Translations under genes and position numbers: made by a program
Shown here: positions 7,388 through 16,642 of the stretch, in pieces
Layout: the number at the start of each line of letters is the position of its first letter
Position numbering within the stretch: position 1 is the first letter of the stretch
Notes under the pieces: model-generated
Told to the model about the DNA's origin: nothing
What the model saw: only the letters and a program-made list of their open reading frames with translations
Database searches by the model: none
NCBI RefSeq assembly: GCF_035917675.1
Contig: NZ_CP109104.1
Location: 310,001 to 374,000, forward strand
From: Streptomyces sp. NBC_01775
Lineage (GTDB): Bacteria; Actinomycetota; Actinomycetes; Streptomycetales; Streptomycetaceae
Length of the DNA: 64,000 bases
Direction: 5' to 3'

Positions 7388-9025
7388 TCAGCGGGCGGCG
7401 TCCGGCCCCACCGACGGCAGGTAGCGCGGTGCCCGCCAGGCGTCCAGCCGGTGCTCCACCGCGGCCCCCAGCGACAGGAGCTTGCCGTCCTGGTGATCGC
7501 CGGCCATCAGGAGCAGGCCGACGGGCAGCTCGTTCACCGACCCGGCCGGTACCGACAACGACGGGTATCCGGCCACGGCCGCGGGGGTGGAGGAGGGGAT
7601 CACGTCGTTGTCGCCCCGCGCGCAGTCGGTCGTCCAGGCGGGCGGGTTCGTCGGCGAGGCGATGGCGTCCAGCCGGTGAGCTGCCATGGTCTCGTCGATG
7701 GAACGCCGGGAGAGGTCCTTCAGCTCGGCACGCATCGCCTTGTATCCGGGATCGGTGGTGGGAGGCGCGGCGAGTGCCTGCTCGAACAGTTCCTGACCGG
7801 CGAAGCAGGTCTGCTCCGCCGGGTGGGTGCGGTTGAACCCGATCAGTCCGGCGAGGTCCGAAGGCCCCTCACGGGTGTCGAGGTAGGCGTCGATGTCCCG
7901 GTGGAACTCGCTCAGCAGCGCCGGGAACTCAAGCTCGGCGAGCCGTTTTTGGTACGGCGGCGTCACCTCGACGACCTTGGCGCCCGCCCTGCGCAGTCTC
8001 TCCGCCGTACGGGTCATCACGGCATCCACCTTCGGCCCGAGCGAGGGCAGCCGCCACAGACCGATCCGTTCGCCGCGCAGCGTGCCGGGTCGTGCCGGCT
8101 CCTCCGGAAGGCCGCCGGAGACATCGCGAGCGCCGGAGACATCGCGAGTGCCGAGGCGTGAGGTGTCGCGCCCGCTGAGCACCGAAAGAGTGAGCGCGGC
8201 ATCGGTCACGTTGCGCGCCATGGGCCCCGCGGTGTCCTGCTCGGCGGAGATCGGCACCACACCGGCCCGGCTGACCAGTCCGAGGCTGGGCTTGTGGCCG
8301 ACCACCCCGTTCATCCCGGCCGGGCACACGATGGAGCCGTCCGTCTCGGTGCCGATCGCCACCTGCGACAGCGAAGCGGCGAGCGCGGCGGCGGAACCCG
8401 CGGACGACCCGCACGGATTGCGGTCCAGTACGTACGGGTTGTGGGTCTGCCCGCCCACGGCCGACCATCCTGACGTCGGCTTCGCCGCACGGAAGTTCGC
8501 CCACTCGGACAGGTTCGTCTTGCCGAGGAGCACAGCTCCCGCGTTCCGCAGCCGGGTCACGAGCGCTGCGTCGGTGTCCGGCGGGCTCCCGGCCAGCGCC
8601 TGCGATCCGGCCGTCGTCGGCAGGCCGCGGGTGTTCACGTTGTCCTTCAGCAGGACGGGGATGCCGTCGAGCGGACCACGGGCGCGGCCCTGCCGGTGCC
8701 TGGCATCGCTGGCCGCAGCCTGGCGCAAGGCCGTCGGGTCGGTGCGCAGCACCGCGTGGGTCTTGGGGTCGACGGTCTTGATCCGCCGCAGATACGCGGT
8801 GGTCAGCGCCGACGACGTCAGTGATCCGCCCGCCATACGAGTCTGCAACTCCGGGATCGTCACCGTGTCGAGATCGACGCCCAGCCTCTCCGGCGACCCG
8901 GTCGACGACGAATCACCGGGACCGGCAGCGGTTCCGGCGGCTTCCGCACTCGGGTTCGGCGCACCGGTAAGAAGGGATCCCGCGACCAGGACGGCGACCA
9001 GCGTGGCAATTCTCCGCATCCTCAT
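7388..9025 (-). CDS. Secreted amidase-signature hydrolase
   Basis: A 545-residue amidase of the Ser-cisSer-Lys family, which hydrolyses amide bonds. The signal peptide (MRMRRIATLVAVLVAGSLL, cleavage near AEAAG) shows export. The catalytic Lys lies in 'GIPVLLKDNVNTRG', the cis-Ser and nucleophile region in 'GSSAGSAAALAASL', and 'GTETDGSIVCPAGMNGVVGH' completes the signature. The start at 9025 is chosen because it begins the signal peptide; there is no strong ribosome site. An 18-bp in-frame duplication adds a second ARDVSG. The substrate cannot be told from sequence; secreted members act on peptides or aryl amides. Confidence 0.92.
   Translation of the reverse strand: MRMRRIATLVAVLVAGSLLTGAPNPSAEAAGTAAGPGDSSSTGSPERLGVDLDTVTIPELQTRMAGGSLTSSALTTAYLRRIKTVDPKTHAVLRTDPTALRQAAASDARHRQGRARGPLDGIPVLLKDNVNTRGLPTTAGSQALAGSPPDTDAALVTRLRNAGAVLLGKTNLSEWANFRAAKPTSGWSAVGGQTHNPYVLDRNPCGSSAGSAAALAASLSQVAIGTETDGSIVCPAGMNGVVGHKPSLGLVSRAGVVPISAEQDTAGPMARNVTDAALTLSVLSGRDTSRLGTRDVSGARDVSGGLPEEPARPGTLRGERIGLWRLPSLGPKVDAVMTRTAERLRRAGAKVVEVTPPYQKRLAELEFPALLSEFHRDIDAYLDTREGPSDLAGLIGFNRTHPAEQTCFAGQELFEQALAAPPTTDPGYKAMRAELKDLSRRSIDETMAAHRLDAIASPTNPPAWTTDCARGDNDVIPSSTPAAVAGYPSLSVPAGSVNELPVGLLLMAGDHQDGKLLSLGAAVEHRLDAWRAPRYLPSVGPDAAR
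8113..8148. repeat. 18-bp in-frame duplication in the amidase gene
   Basis: CGCCGGAGACATCGCGAG occurs twice in tandem, at 8113-8130 and 8131-8148. On the coding (minus) strand it produces ARDVSG-ARDVSG in a surface-like linker of the amidase. It does not break the frame. Confidence 0.9.
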
Positions 9026-9254
9026 GGGGATCAGCCGACTATATGCCGACACCCGGCGCAAGAGTGCCGCGACGCCACGTGGAGGGAGCTCCGGCCCGGC
9101 CCCGGAGAACGCTCCGGTCAAGGGCCCGGGGGAAAAGGCCGTATCCGGTGCACGTACTGCCCGTGTTCGCCATGAGACCCGTAAGGTGCCGTCCCGCACG
9201 GTCCGGCCGACACCCCAGCCGGCATCACAGCCGGCACCCCACAAGGAGTGACGC

Positions 9255-10361
9255 ATGAGCCGCGAGAACACACCGGCGCGCAGACTGGTGCTCAAGGGAG
9301 CACTTGGCGTCGGAACCGCCGCCGCGTTAGGCACCGCCACACCCGCGCACGCCCGGTCGGGACGCCCGGCCCCCGGCCGCCGCGACGACAAGGCCGCCGC
9401 ACTGTCCGTCGACCCGCCGTACGTCAACCCGCTGGTCCGGCAGCGTGCCGACCCGCACATCGTGCGCCACACCGACGGCTCCTACTACTTCACGGCGACG
9501 GTGCCCGAGTACGACCGGATCGTGCTGCGCCGCGCCGCCACCTTGAACGGGCTCGCCGATGCCGGGGAGTCGGTGATCTGGCGCCGGCACGACAGCGGCG
9601 AGATGGCGGCCCACATCTGGGCTCCGGAGATCCACTTCATCGACGGCGCCTGGTACGTCTACTTCGCCGCCGGACGTTCCGACGACGTGTGGGCGATCCG
9701 GATGTACGTGCTGGAGAACACCTCCGCCGACCCGTTCACCGGAACCTGGACCGAGAGGGGGCGGATCACGACCGCGTGGGACAGCTTCTCGCTGGACGCG
9801 ACGACCTTCGTCCACGGCGGCACCCGCTATCTGGCGTGGGCGCAGCGCGACCCGTCGCAGAACAACAACAGCGATCTCTATCTGTCCGCGATGGACAGCC
9901 CCTGGGCGGTCACCGGGCCGCAAGTGCGGCTCTCCAGGCCGGAACTGCCCTGGGAGACGGTCGGGTTCGCGGTCAACGAGGGACCGTCCGTCCTCCAGCG
10001 CAACGGCCGCGTCTTCCTCTCCTACTCGGCCAGCGCCACCGACGCCAACTACTGCATGGGCCTGCTCACCGCACGCGACTCGGCCGAGCTGCTGGACCCG
10101 GCCTCCTGGTCCAAGAGCCCCGAGCCGGTCTTCACCAGCGACGACGGCACCAGCCAGTACGGTCCGGGCCACAACTCCTTCACCGTCGGCGAGGACGGGA
10201 CCACCGATGTGCTCGTGTACCACGCGCGGCAGTACAAGGAGATCGAGGGCGACCCGCTCGACGACCCCAACCGGCACACCCGCGTCCAGCCCCTCGGCTG
10301 GAAGGCGGACGGCACCCCGGACTTCGGGACGCCGGTCGCCGACACGCGCGTTCCACGCTAG
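9255..10361 (+). CDS. Secreted GH43-like glycoside hydrolase
   Basis: A 368-residue Tat-type exported enzyme ('ARRLVLKGALGVG', cleavage near AHARSG). The mature start 'YVNPLVRQRADPHIVRHTDG' has the Asp of the five-bladed beta-propeller GH43 family. 'EMAAHIWAPEIHFIDGAWYV' is the typical second blade, and 'GFAVNEGPSVLQRNGRVFLS' holds the probable acid Glu. Such enzymes release arabinose or xylose from plant arabinans and xylans. AAGGAG precedes the start. It probably acts on plant wall sugars, as does the pectate lyase at 24.2 kb. Exact specificity is open. Confidence 0.92.
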   Translation: MSRENTPARRLVLKGALGVGTAAALGTATPAHARSGRPAPGRRDDKAAALSVDPPYVNPLVRQRADPHIVRHTDGSYYFTATVPEYDRIVLRRAATLNGLADAGESVIWRRHDSGEMAAHIWAPEIHFIDGAWYVYFAAGRSDDVWAIRMYVLENTSADPFTGTWTERGRITTAWDSFSLDATTFVHGGTRYLAWAQRDPSQNNNSDLYLSAMDSPWAVTGPQVRLSRPELPWETVGFAVNEGPSVLQRNGRVFLSYSASATDANYCMGLLTARDSAELLDPASWSKSPEPVFTSDDGTSQYGPGHNSFTVGEDGTTDVLVYHARQYKEIEGDPLDDPNRHTRVQPLGWKADGTPDFGTPVADTRVPR

Positions 10362-10425
10362 GTTCCCCCGCGCGGAGCCCCCCACCCACACTCCGAAGCC
10401 CCGTGCTCATTCGCCCTGACGCCTC

Positions 10426-10465
10426 GTCGCATCGCATCGCGACGCACACCACGGTGCGGTGCGAC
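10426..10465 (+). terminator. Inverted repeat downstream of the GH43 gene
   Basis: GTCGCA and TGCGAC form outer arms, and CGCAC/GTGCG form inner arms around ACCACG. The structure sits 65 bp past the GH43 stop and is a plausible factor-independent end without a T-run. The remaining gap to the tdh start (10658) contains nothing else I can support. Confidence 0.45.
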
Positions 10466-10657
10466 GCGGCCGGGATGAAGCTCAACTGTTGTCGTGCTTA
10501 AGAAATCGTCGATGGACTGAAGTCATGCTGCCGGGCAGATTGGCCCCTGTCCGGCGTGATCACATCGGGAGCCCGCCCTCTCGATGCCCCGCGCCGGCTC
10601 TTCCGCCCGGTCCCGCTTCCGCGTGGTCCGGGCCCGCGCGCGCTCAGGAGTTCAACC

Positions 10658-11686
10658 GTGAAAGCACTGGTGAAGGAAAAGGCAGAGCCCGGTCTGTGGC
10701 TGCGGGACGTTCCTGAGCCGGCCATCGGTCCCGGCGACGTACTGATCAAGGTCCTGCGCACGGGAATCTGCGGCACCGACCTGCACATCCGGTCCTGGGA
10801 CCGCTGGGCGCAGCAGGCGATCGCGACGCCGCTGGTGCTCGGTCACGAGTTCGCCGGTGAGGTCGTGGAGACCGGGCGTGATGTCGCCGACATCACGGTG
10901 GGCGACCGGGTCAGCGGTGAGGGGCACCTGGTGTGCGGCAAGTGCCGCAACTGTCTTGCCGGGCGCCGGCACCTGTGCCGCGCCACCGTCGGCCTCGGCG
11001 TCGGCCGTGACGGCGCGTTCGCGGAGTACGTCGCGCTGCCCGCCTCCAACGTGTGGGTGCACCGCGTCCCCGTCGGCCTCGATGTCGCGGCGATCTTCGA
11101 CCCGTTCGGCAACGCCGTGCACACCGCGCTCTCCTTCCCGCTGGTGGGCGAGGACGTGGTGATCACCGGAGCCGGACCGATCGGTCTGATGGCCGCTGCC
11201 GTCGCCCGGCACGCGGGCGCCCGCAAGGTATTGATCACGGATGTCAGCGAGGAGCGTCTGGAGCTCGCCCGGAAGGTCGGCGTCAACCTCGCGCTGAATG
11301 CCGAGGAGTCGACGATCGCCGACGGGCAGCGCGCGCTCGGGCTGCGCGAGGGATTCGACGTCGGCCTGGAGATGTCGGGCCGCCCCGAGGCGATGCGCGA
11401 CATGATCGCCAACATGACCCACGGTGGCCGCATCGCCATGCTGGGCCTGCCGTCCCAGGAGTTCCCCGTCGACTGGTCCCGGATCGTCACCTCCATGCTC
11501 ACGGTCAAGGGCATCTACGGCCGTGAGATGTTCGAGACCTGGTACGCGATGTCCGTCCTCCTCGAAGGCGGGCTCGACCTCGCCCCCGTGATCACCGGCC
11601 GGTACGCCTTCCGTGACTTCGAGTCGGCCTTCGACGCGGCGGCGGACGGCCGCTGCGGCAAGGTCATCCTCGACTGGACCGCCTGA
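10658..11686 (+). CDS. tdh: L-threonine 3-dehydrogenase
   Basis: A 342-residue medium-chain zinc dehydrogenase that oxidises L-threonine to 2-amino-3-ketobutyrate with NAD+. The GTG at 10658 follows CAGGAG and gives the length of E. coli Tdh. Visible features: the catalytic zinc ligands in '[19 protein letters not shown]' (Cys near 38) and 'LGHEFAGEV', the structural zinc cysteines in '[15 protein letters not shown]', and the NAD fold '[16 protein letters not shown]'. The next gene encodes the second enzyme of the pathway, which settles the assignment over sorbitol-dehydrogenase-like relatives. Confidence 0.97.
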   Translation: MKALVKEKAEPGLWLRDVPEPAIGPGDVLIKVLRTGICGTDLHIRSWDRWAQQAIATPLVLGHEFAGEVVETGRDVADITVGDRVSGEGHLVCGKCRNCLAGRRHLCRATVGLGVGRDGAFAEYVALPASNVWVHRVPVGLDVAAIFDPFGNAVHTALSFPLVGEDVVITGAGPIGLMAAAVARHAGARKVLITDVSEERLELARKVGVNLALNAEESTIADGQRALGLREGFDVGLEMSGRPEAMRDMIANMTHGGRIAMLGLPSQEFPVDWSRIVTSMLTVKGIYGREMFETWYAMSVLLEGGLDLAPVITGRYAFRDFESAFDAAADGRCGKVILDWTA

Positions 11687-11766
11687 CCGCACCTGGTGGA
11701 CCGCCCGACCCCGCCGAGCTCCGGCCGGCCCTCCCCCAAGACCGCGACCCCACCAAGGAAGTGACC

Positions 11767-12966
11767 ATGTTCGACTCCGTACGCGGCGAGCTGCGCACCA
11801 CCCTCGAAGAGATCCGGGACGCCGGACTCCACAAGCCCGAACGGGTCATCGGCACCCCGCAGTCCGCCACCGTGGGCGTGACCGCGGGCGGGCGGCCCGG
11901 TGAGGTGCTCAACTTCTGCGCCAACAACTACCTCGGCCTCGCCGATCACCCGGACGTGATCGCCGCCGCCCACGAGGCGCTGGACCGGTGGGGATACGGC
12001 ATGGCCTCGGTGCGCTTCATCTGCGGCACCCAGGAGGTGCACAAGGAGCTGGAGGCGCGGCTGTCCGTCTTCCTGGGCCAGGAGGACACGATCTTGTTCT
12101 CCTCCTGCTTCGACGCGAACGGCGGCGTCTTCGAGACGCTTCTCGGCCCCGAGGACGCCGTCATCTCCGACGCTCTCAACCACGCCTCCATCATCGACGG
12201 CATCCGCCTGTCCAAGGCCCGCCGTTTCCGGTACGCCAACCGCGACATGGCCGATCTGGAGCAGCGGCTCAAGGAGGCCGCCGAGGGCGGGGCGCGGCGC
12301 AAGCTGATCGTCACCGACGGTGTGTTCTCCATGGACGGCTACCTCGCCCCGCTGCGCGAGATCTGCGACCTGGCCGAACGCCACGACGCCATGGTCATGG
12401 TCGACGACTCGCACGCCGTCGGCTTCGTCGGCCCCGGCGGTCGCGGCACCCCCGAGCTGCACGGCGTCATGGACCGCGTCGACATCATCACCGGCACCCT
12501 CGGCAAGGCCCTCGGCGGCGCCTCTGGCGGCTATGTCGCCGCCCGCGCCGAGATCGTCGCCCTGCTGCGGCAGCGCTCGCGCCCGTACCTCTTCTCCAAC
12601 ACCCTCGCCCCGGTGATCGCTGCCGCCTCCCTCAAGGTCCTCGACCTGCTGGAGTCCGCCGGTGAGCTGCGGGAGCGTCTCAACGCCAACACCGCGCTCT
12701 TCCGCTCGCGGATGGCCGAGGAGGGCTTCGAGATCCTGCCCGGCGAGCACGCCATCGTGCCCGTCATGATCGGCGACGCGGGCCGGGCAGGCCGGATGGC
12801 GGAGCTGCTGCTGGAGCGCGGGGTGTATGTGACCGGCTTCTCCTACCCCGTCGTTCCGCAGGGCCAGGCCCGCATCCGCGTCCAGCTCTCGGCGGCACAC
12901 TCCACCGAGGACGTGGACCGGGCGGTGGACGCCTTTGTCGAGGCTCGGTCCGCCTTGGCAGGATGA
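11767..12966 (+). CDS. kbl: Glycine C-acetyltransferase (2-amino-3-ketobutyrate-CoA ligase)
   Basis: A 399-residue PLP enzyme of the alpha-oxoamine synthase family. It cleaves 2-amino-3-ketobutyrate with CoA to glycine and acetyl-CoA, finishing threonine breakdown. ATG 11767 follows AAGGAA by six bases; GTG 11761 is an alternative. Hallmarks are '[13 protein letters not shown]', the cofactor-binding '[19 protein letters not shown]', and the PLP lysine in '[14 protein letters not shown]'. It lies 80 bp after tdh in the same direction and is followed after four bases by a LysR gene. Confidence 0.97.
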   Translation: MFDSVRGELRTTLEEIRDAGLHKPERVIGTPQSATVGVTAGGRPGEVLNFCANNYLGLADHPDVIAAAHEALDRWGYGMASVRFICGTQEVHKELEARLSVFLGQEDTILFSSCFDANGGVFETLLGPEDAVISDALNHASIIDGIRLSKARRFRYANRDMADLEQRLKEAAEGGARRKLIVTDGVFSMDGYLAPLREICDLAERHDAMVMVDDSHAVGFVGPGGRGTPELHGVMDRVDIITGTLGKALGGASGGYVAARAEIVALLRQRSRPYLFSNTLAPVIAAASLKVLDLLESAGELRERLNANTALFRSRMAEEGFEILPGEHAIVPVMIGDAGRAGRMAELLLERGVYVTGFSYPVVPQGQARIRVQLSAAHSTEDVDRAVDAFVEARSALAG

Positions 12967-12970
12967 CGCC

Positions 12971-13891
12971 GTGATCGATGCGAGACGGCTGCGGACGCTT
13001 CAGGCCGTGGCGGACCACGGGACGGTGACCGCCGCGGCTGCCGCTTTGTATCTCACCCCGTCCGCCGTCTCCCAGCAGATCGCGGCGCTGGAGCAGGAGA
13101 CCGGTCACAAGGTCCTGGACCGTGACAAGCGCGGGGTGCGGCTCACTCCCGTCGGGGACATTCTGCTGCGCCACGCCGGCGCGGTGCTGGCCGAGCTGGA
13201 GCGCGCCGAGGCCGAGGTCGCGGCGTACACCGTGGGTGAGGCGGGCGAGGTCACGGTCGCCGCCTTCGCCACCGGGATCGCCGTCGTCGTGGCCCCGGCC
13301 ATCAGCGCCCTCGCCCTCAAGTCCCCCGGCATCCGGGTCCGGGTCCGCGACGCGGAGGGGGACGAGAGCCTTCCCATGGTGCTCGACGGGAGCGCGGACA
13401 TCTCCGTCGCGGTGGAGTACCGCAGCGCGCTGAGTGCCGCCGACCCGCGGCTGCTGCGAGTCCCGCTGTACGCCGAGCCGTTCGACGCCGTACTCCCCCG
13501 CGACCACCCGCTCGCCACAGCCGCGAGCGTCCCGCTGTCCGCCCTCGCGGACGACCCCTGGATCGGTCCCTACCCTGGGAACCCCTGCCACGACGTCATG
13601 GTCCTGGCCTGTGAGTACGCCGGGTTCCAGCCCCGGCTGGAGCACTCCTCGGACGACTTCCGGGCCGTGGTCGCGCTCGCCGCCGCGGGCACGGGAGTGG
13701 CCCTGGTGCCCCGCTCGGCACTGCGCGACATGAACCTGTCCCAGGCGGCGGTCCGGCCTGTCGACGGAGCCGCACCCACGCGCCGCGTCTTCGCCGCCGT
13801 CCGGCGCGGCGCCGAGGACCATCCGCTGCTGCGCCCCGTTCTGGAGGCTCTGCGCACCACTGCCGAAACCTTTCCCGCCGCCGGGCATTAG
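12971..13891 (+). CDS. LysR-family regulator coupled to tdh-kbl
   Basis: A 306-residue LysR-type protein. Residues 1-60 hold the winged helix-turn-helix ('LRTLQAVADHGTVTAAAAAL', 'TPSAVSQQIAALEQETG'). The remainder is the periplasmic-binding-like effector domain. The GTG at 12971 starts four bases after the kbl stop, so translation is probably coupled. LysR genes usually sit divergently to their targets; here the gene is the distal cistron, which suggests control of tdh-kbl by feedback or of an unlinked promoter. The effector is unknown. Confidence 0.93.
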   Translation: MIDARRLRTLQAVADHGTVTAAAAALYLTPSAVSQQIAALEQETGHKVLDRDKRGVRLTPVGDILLRHAGAVLAELERAEAEVAAYTVGEAGEVTVAAFATGIAVVVAPAISALALKSPGIRVRVRDAEGDESLPMVLDGSADISVAVEYRSALSAADPRLLRVPLYAEPFDAVLPRDHPLATAASVPLSALADDPWIGPYPGNPCHDVMVLACEYAGFQPRLEHSSDDFRAVVALAAAGTGVALVPRSALRDMNLSQAAVRPVDGAAPTRRVFAAVRRGAEDHPLLRPVLEALRTTAETFPAAGH

Positions 13892-13930
13892 ACAGGCCGA
13901 TTCAGGTTCCCGGCAGTGAGGCCGCTCGCG

Positions 13931-14561
13931 ATGTACGAGTACACCCCGTCCTTCCTCTCCGTCTACGACCTCCTCGTGCACCGGGTGAGCTGTCCGCTGT
14001 TCTGGCGGTGCCCGACACGTCACCTCGTCGGCCTCTACCGGAGCCACGCCGGTGACCGGCACCTGGACATCGGTCCGGGTACGGGCTCGCTGCTGCGACG
14101 CGCGGCGCTGCCCGCCGGAACGGCCGTGCACCTGCTGGACCGCGGACAGGCCCCCTTGCGGCGGGCGCGCGGCGCTGACGGGCCACCGGGTCGAGACCCA
14201 TCAGCAGGACATCTTCGACCGCTGGGAGCTGGGCGACGCGAGCGTGGATTCCGTCGCCATGTCCTTGGTCTTCCACACGCTGCCCGGCCAGGGCATCCGG
14301 GCCAAGTCCCACGCGGTGGAAGAGGCCGCCCGTGAACTGACGCCCGGCGGGCACTTCTTCGGCGCGACCATCGTCCGCCGCGGCCGGACGGTGCGGGTCC
14401 CGGCGCAGGCCCGCTGGCTGATGGACACGTACAACCGACGGGGCTACTTCGCCAACGCCGGCGACGACGCCGATGATCTCGACGCGGCCCTGCACGCGTC
14501 GTTCGGCTCCGTGCGCCTCTGGTCCCGTGGCTGCGTCGCGCTGTGGGTGGCCGGGAACTGA
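13931..14561 (+). pseudogene. Class I SAM methyltransferase, frameshifted
   Basis: The first frame reads MYEYTPSFLSVYDLLVHRVS and contains SAM motif I 'HLDIGPGTGSLLRRAAL'. Near 14165 the reading must move to another frame, which continues 'LTGHRVETHQQDIFDRWELG', 'SVAMSLVFHTLPGQGI' and ends '...CVALWVAGN'. Both halves fit one methyltransferase of about 210 residues, so a single one-base change separates it from an intact gene. It lies beside an acyl carrier protein and adenylation-enzyme remnants. A sequencing error in the G-rich stretch could also explain it. Confidence 0.8.
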
Positions 14562-14882
14562 TCAGGCACGGGGTGCGGTGGAGTCGTCCGCGACCAGGCC
14601 GTTCAGGATCCGGGCCGCCTCGGCGAGGGTCGTCCGGGCGTCGAAGCGGGTTCGCGGGACGGGCATGCCGACGCGCGCCGCGATACGGCTGCGGATCTCC
14701 GTGGCGGTGAGGGAGTCCACGCCCGCCTCCGGAAAGGAAAGATCCGGCTCCAGCTCAGCGGGGTCCTGGTAGCCGAGCACGGCGGCGGTGCACTCGGTGA
14801 CGACATCGAGCAGGATGCGCTCCCGCTCGGCGGCGGTCATCCCGCGCAGGCGGGCGTTCATGGACGGGTCCGTGGCCGGCAT
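14562..14882 (-). CDS. Acyl/peptidyl carrier protein
   Basis: A 106-residue stand-alone carrier domain. The 4'-phosphopantetheine serine lies in 'EAGVDSLTATEIRSRIA', preceded by 'YQDPAELEPDLSF' and followed by the helical end 'LAEAARILNGLVADD'. The frame is open upstream, but the sequence there is arginine-rich noise, so ATG 14882 (behind GAGG) is taken. Its partners, an EntE/DhbE-like ligase and a hydrolase, survive only as fragments, so it is probably an orphan. Confidence 0.8.
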   Translation of the reverse strand: MPATDPSMNARLRGMTAAERERILLDVVTECTAAVLGYQDPAELEPDLSFPEAGVDSLTATEIRSRIAARVGMPVPRTRFDARTTLAEAARILNGLVADDSTAPRA

Positions 14883-14984
14883 TCCGGGGCCTCGCTTCCG
14901 GTGTGTGCGACCAGTCCGGCAGGCTCGACGCGTTCGGTGGGCTCGACGTATTCGGTGGGCCCGGCGGGCTCGACGGGTTGGAGG

Positions 14985-15160
14985 GGTTCGACGGGTTCTT
15001 CGCCGTTCAGCCACGCCCGCAGCACGGCCATGAAACCCTCCGGCTGGTCGTGATGGAGCAGATGCCCGGCCCCGGGGAGGGTGACGACCGCGAAGCCGCG
15101 CCGCTTGAGGTCGGGCTCGTCCAACTCCGGTGCCACACCCGGGAGCCCGGCCCGGAGGAC
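14985..15160 (-). pseudogene. Alpha/beta hydrolase, C-terminal fragment
   Basis: The minus strand encodes MAPELDEPDLKRRGFAVVTL, then PGAGHLLHHDQPEGFMAVLR and AWLNGE. This is the end of an alpha/beta hydrolase, with the catalytic His in 'GAGHLLHHD'. A run of repeated E-P-V-P-like codons follows. No nucleophile or acid region survives. It is joined directly to an adenylation-domain piece upstream, which points to a deletion between the two genes. Confidence 0.65.
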
Positions 15161-15164
15161 GAGC

Positions 15165-15346
15165 GACGGGCGCCACGGGCCTGCCCTGGGGCGTGAAGAC
15201 GACCTCTTCCGGATCGTCGAGCCGGGTGAAGCACAGCAGCCCCTCGCTCATGCCGTACACCTGCTGAAGCCGCCAGCCCAGTTCGGCGTGGACCCGGCGC
15301 GCCGTCGCCGGATCAAGACGTGCACCGCCGACTTGCAGTACCAGCC
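15165..15346 (-). pseudogene. EntE/DhbE-type adenylation enzyme fragment
   Basis: The translation LVLQVGGARLDPATARRVHA, then LGWRLQQVYGMSEGLLCFTR and LDDPEEVVFTPQGRP, matches the central part of aryl-AMP ligases such as EntE/DhbE. Those activate 2,3-dihydroxybenzoate or salicylate for catechol siderophores. Only about 60 residues around motif A5 (YGMSEG) remain. The ACP gene next door would be the natural acceptor of such an aryl group, so the fragment suggests a lost aryl-capped pathway. Confidence 0.75.
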
Positions 15347-15532
15347 CGTGCCGAAGTGACGCCCTCGACGGCTTTCGGCAGCGCGATCGAGGGCTCCAGA
15401 TTCGCATTTCAGCAGCCGGTCGAGGGGCTCAGGATTCACATGCGGGCTGTCCGCAGGGAGCGGTGGCCGTCCGGCGCCGTCGTGCCCCGGCGCCCTCCAG
15501 CGCTTTATGGGGCATCGAGGTTCTCCCTCAGC

Positions 15533-15805
15533 TCAGGACGACGCCTTGGCGGGCTCGGGGCGCCTCTTCTTGGGGCTGCTCTGCGGCTGGCCCTCCCCGC
15601 CCCGAGGTTCGGACGCCTGGATTTCAGCGCTTGCCTCAGCGGCGATGTCGGAGATCTCCTCGTTCACCTCATGGACGGCACGCTTGGCATCCGCTGCCAG
15701 CTTTACGGTTGTCTTGACAGCACCCCGGGTCACCGACCTGAGCATCTTCTTCACGAACGGGGCGGCGATCACTCCGACCGCGAAGACGGGAAATACGGGA
15801 GGCAT
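15533..15805 (-). CDS. DUF5132-like small protein A
   Basis: A 90-residue protein. The N-terminal hydrophobic segment 'MPPVFPVFAVGVIAAPFVKK' is followed by the helical 'AVKTTVKLAADAKRAVHEVN' and a charged tail (PKKRRPEP). GAGGGGA precedes the start. It is clearly paralogous to the gene at 16349-16615. The pattern resembles DUF5132 proteins, which in actinomycetes tend to sit near metal-transporting P-type ATPases. The molecular function is unknown. Confidence 0.75.
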   Translation of the reverse strand: MPPVFPVFAVGVIAAPFVKKMLRSVTRGAVKTTVKLAADAKRAVHEVNEEISDIAAEASAEIQASEPRGGEGQPQSSPKKRRPEPAKASS

Positions 15806-16015
15806 GATATTCGTCCCCTCAGAGCGTTTCCACTGGTCTTCCGCAGAAAGATCGTAAGGGCCGCAGAGGGAACACAACCAGACCGATCCAACGATGTTCA
15901 CTCTTTCGAGTATCCCCGCCAGGAATTGATAATTACCGTGCCAATGTTGCCCGAGAGACCGATGGGAATATTGTGGCTGCTATTCCCCAGGAAACGCGCA
16001 GAAAGGAATCCGACG

Positions 16016-16228
16016 GTGACAGAACCCACGGCACAGGAGACGGACTCCGGCACCGAGGCCGCTGCGGAAGATGTGCTGTACTCCGCCGAAGTGTGCTGCA
16101 CCGAGGGCCGTTACACGCTGACGGTGACCGACCACGCGACCGGTACAGAGCACTCCTATCCCGTAGCGAAAAAGATGGTGGACAAGCTCCCCTTCTACCT
16201 CAGCATGCTCAGAAGCAAGCTCTCCTGA
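16016..16228 (+). CDS. 70-residue protein of unknown function
   Basis: The GTG at 16016 follows AAAGGAA by seven bases. The product begins VTEPTAQETDSGTEAAAEDV and continues with 'EVCCTEGRYTLTVTDHATG' and 'HSYPVAKKMVDKLPFYLSML'. A longer frame upstream exists but is not Streptomyces-like in codon use. There are two adjacent cysteines and no membrane segment. It lies between two divergently oriented DUF5132-like genes, so it may share their role. Confidence 0.65.
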   Translation: MTEPTAQETDSGTEAAAEDVLYSAEVCCTEGRYTLTVTDHATGTEHSYPVAKKMVDKLPFYLSMLRSKLS

Positions 16229-16348
16229 GCGGCTACGGGGCCCCTGGGGGCAAGGCCCACACAGCCGTTCAGCCCGGCCCCTGCTGCCCGGGCCGGGCTT
16301 CGTTCGCGTCCGCTCGCGCGAGACCGCGACAAGCCGGGGGTTCCGGTC

Positions 16349-16615
16349 TCAGCGGGCCTCGGACGAGGCGGCGGCCCTGCTCTTCGGCACGGTCTTCTTA
16401 CCGGGCTCCGGCTCGGCGATGTCCTCAAGGAACACTTCGGCGCCTGCTTCCGCGGTGATGTCGCGCAGTTCATCATTGAGTTCGTGCGCCGCCCGCCTGG
16501 TGTCAGCAGCCAGCTTCAATGATGTCTTCACCAGACCACGCACAGCGGGTTTCCCCAGCTTCTTCGCGAGCACGGCCGTGAAAATGCCCGCCATATAGGC
16601 AGGGAATACAGGCAT
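16349..16615 (-). CDS. DUF5132-like small protein B
   Basis: An 88-residue paralogue of protein A. 'MPVFPAYMAGIFTAVLAKKL' forms the hydrophobic start, then 'GLVKTSLKLAADTRRAAHEL' and 'DITAEAGAEVFLEDIAEPEP'. ATG 16615 has GAGAGGA upstream. ATG 16642 would add MSHERKRIT, but lacks a ribosome site. Two copies within 1.1 kb suggest duplication. Confidence 0.75.
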   Translation of the reverse strand: MPVFPAYMAGIFTAVLAKKLGKPAVRGLVKTSLKLAADTRRAAHELNDELRDITAEAGAEVFLEDIAEPEPGKKTVPKSRAAASSEAR

Positions 16616-16642
16616 TGTGATGCGTTTCCTCTCGTGTGACAT

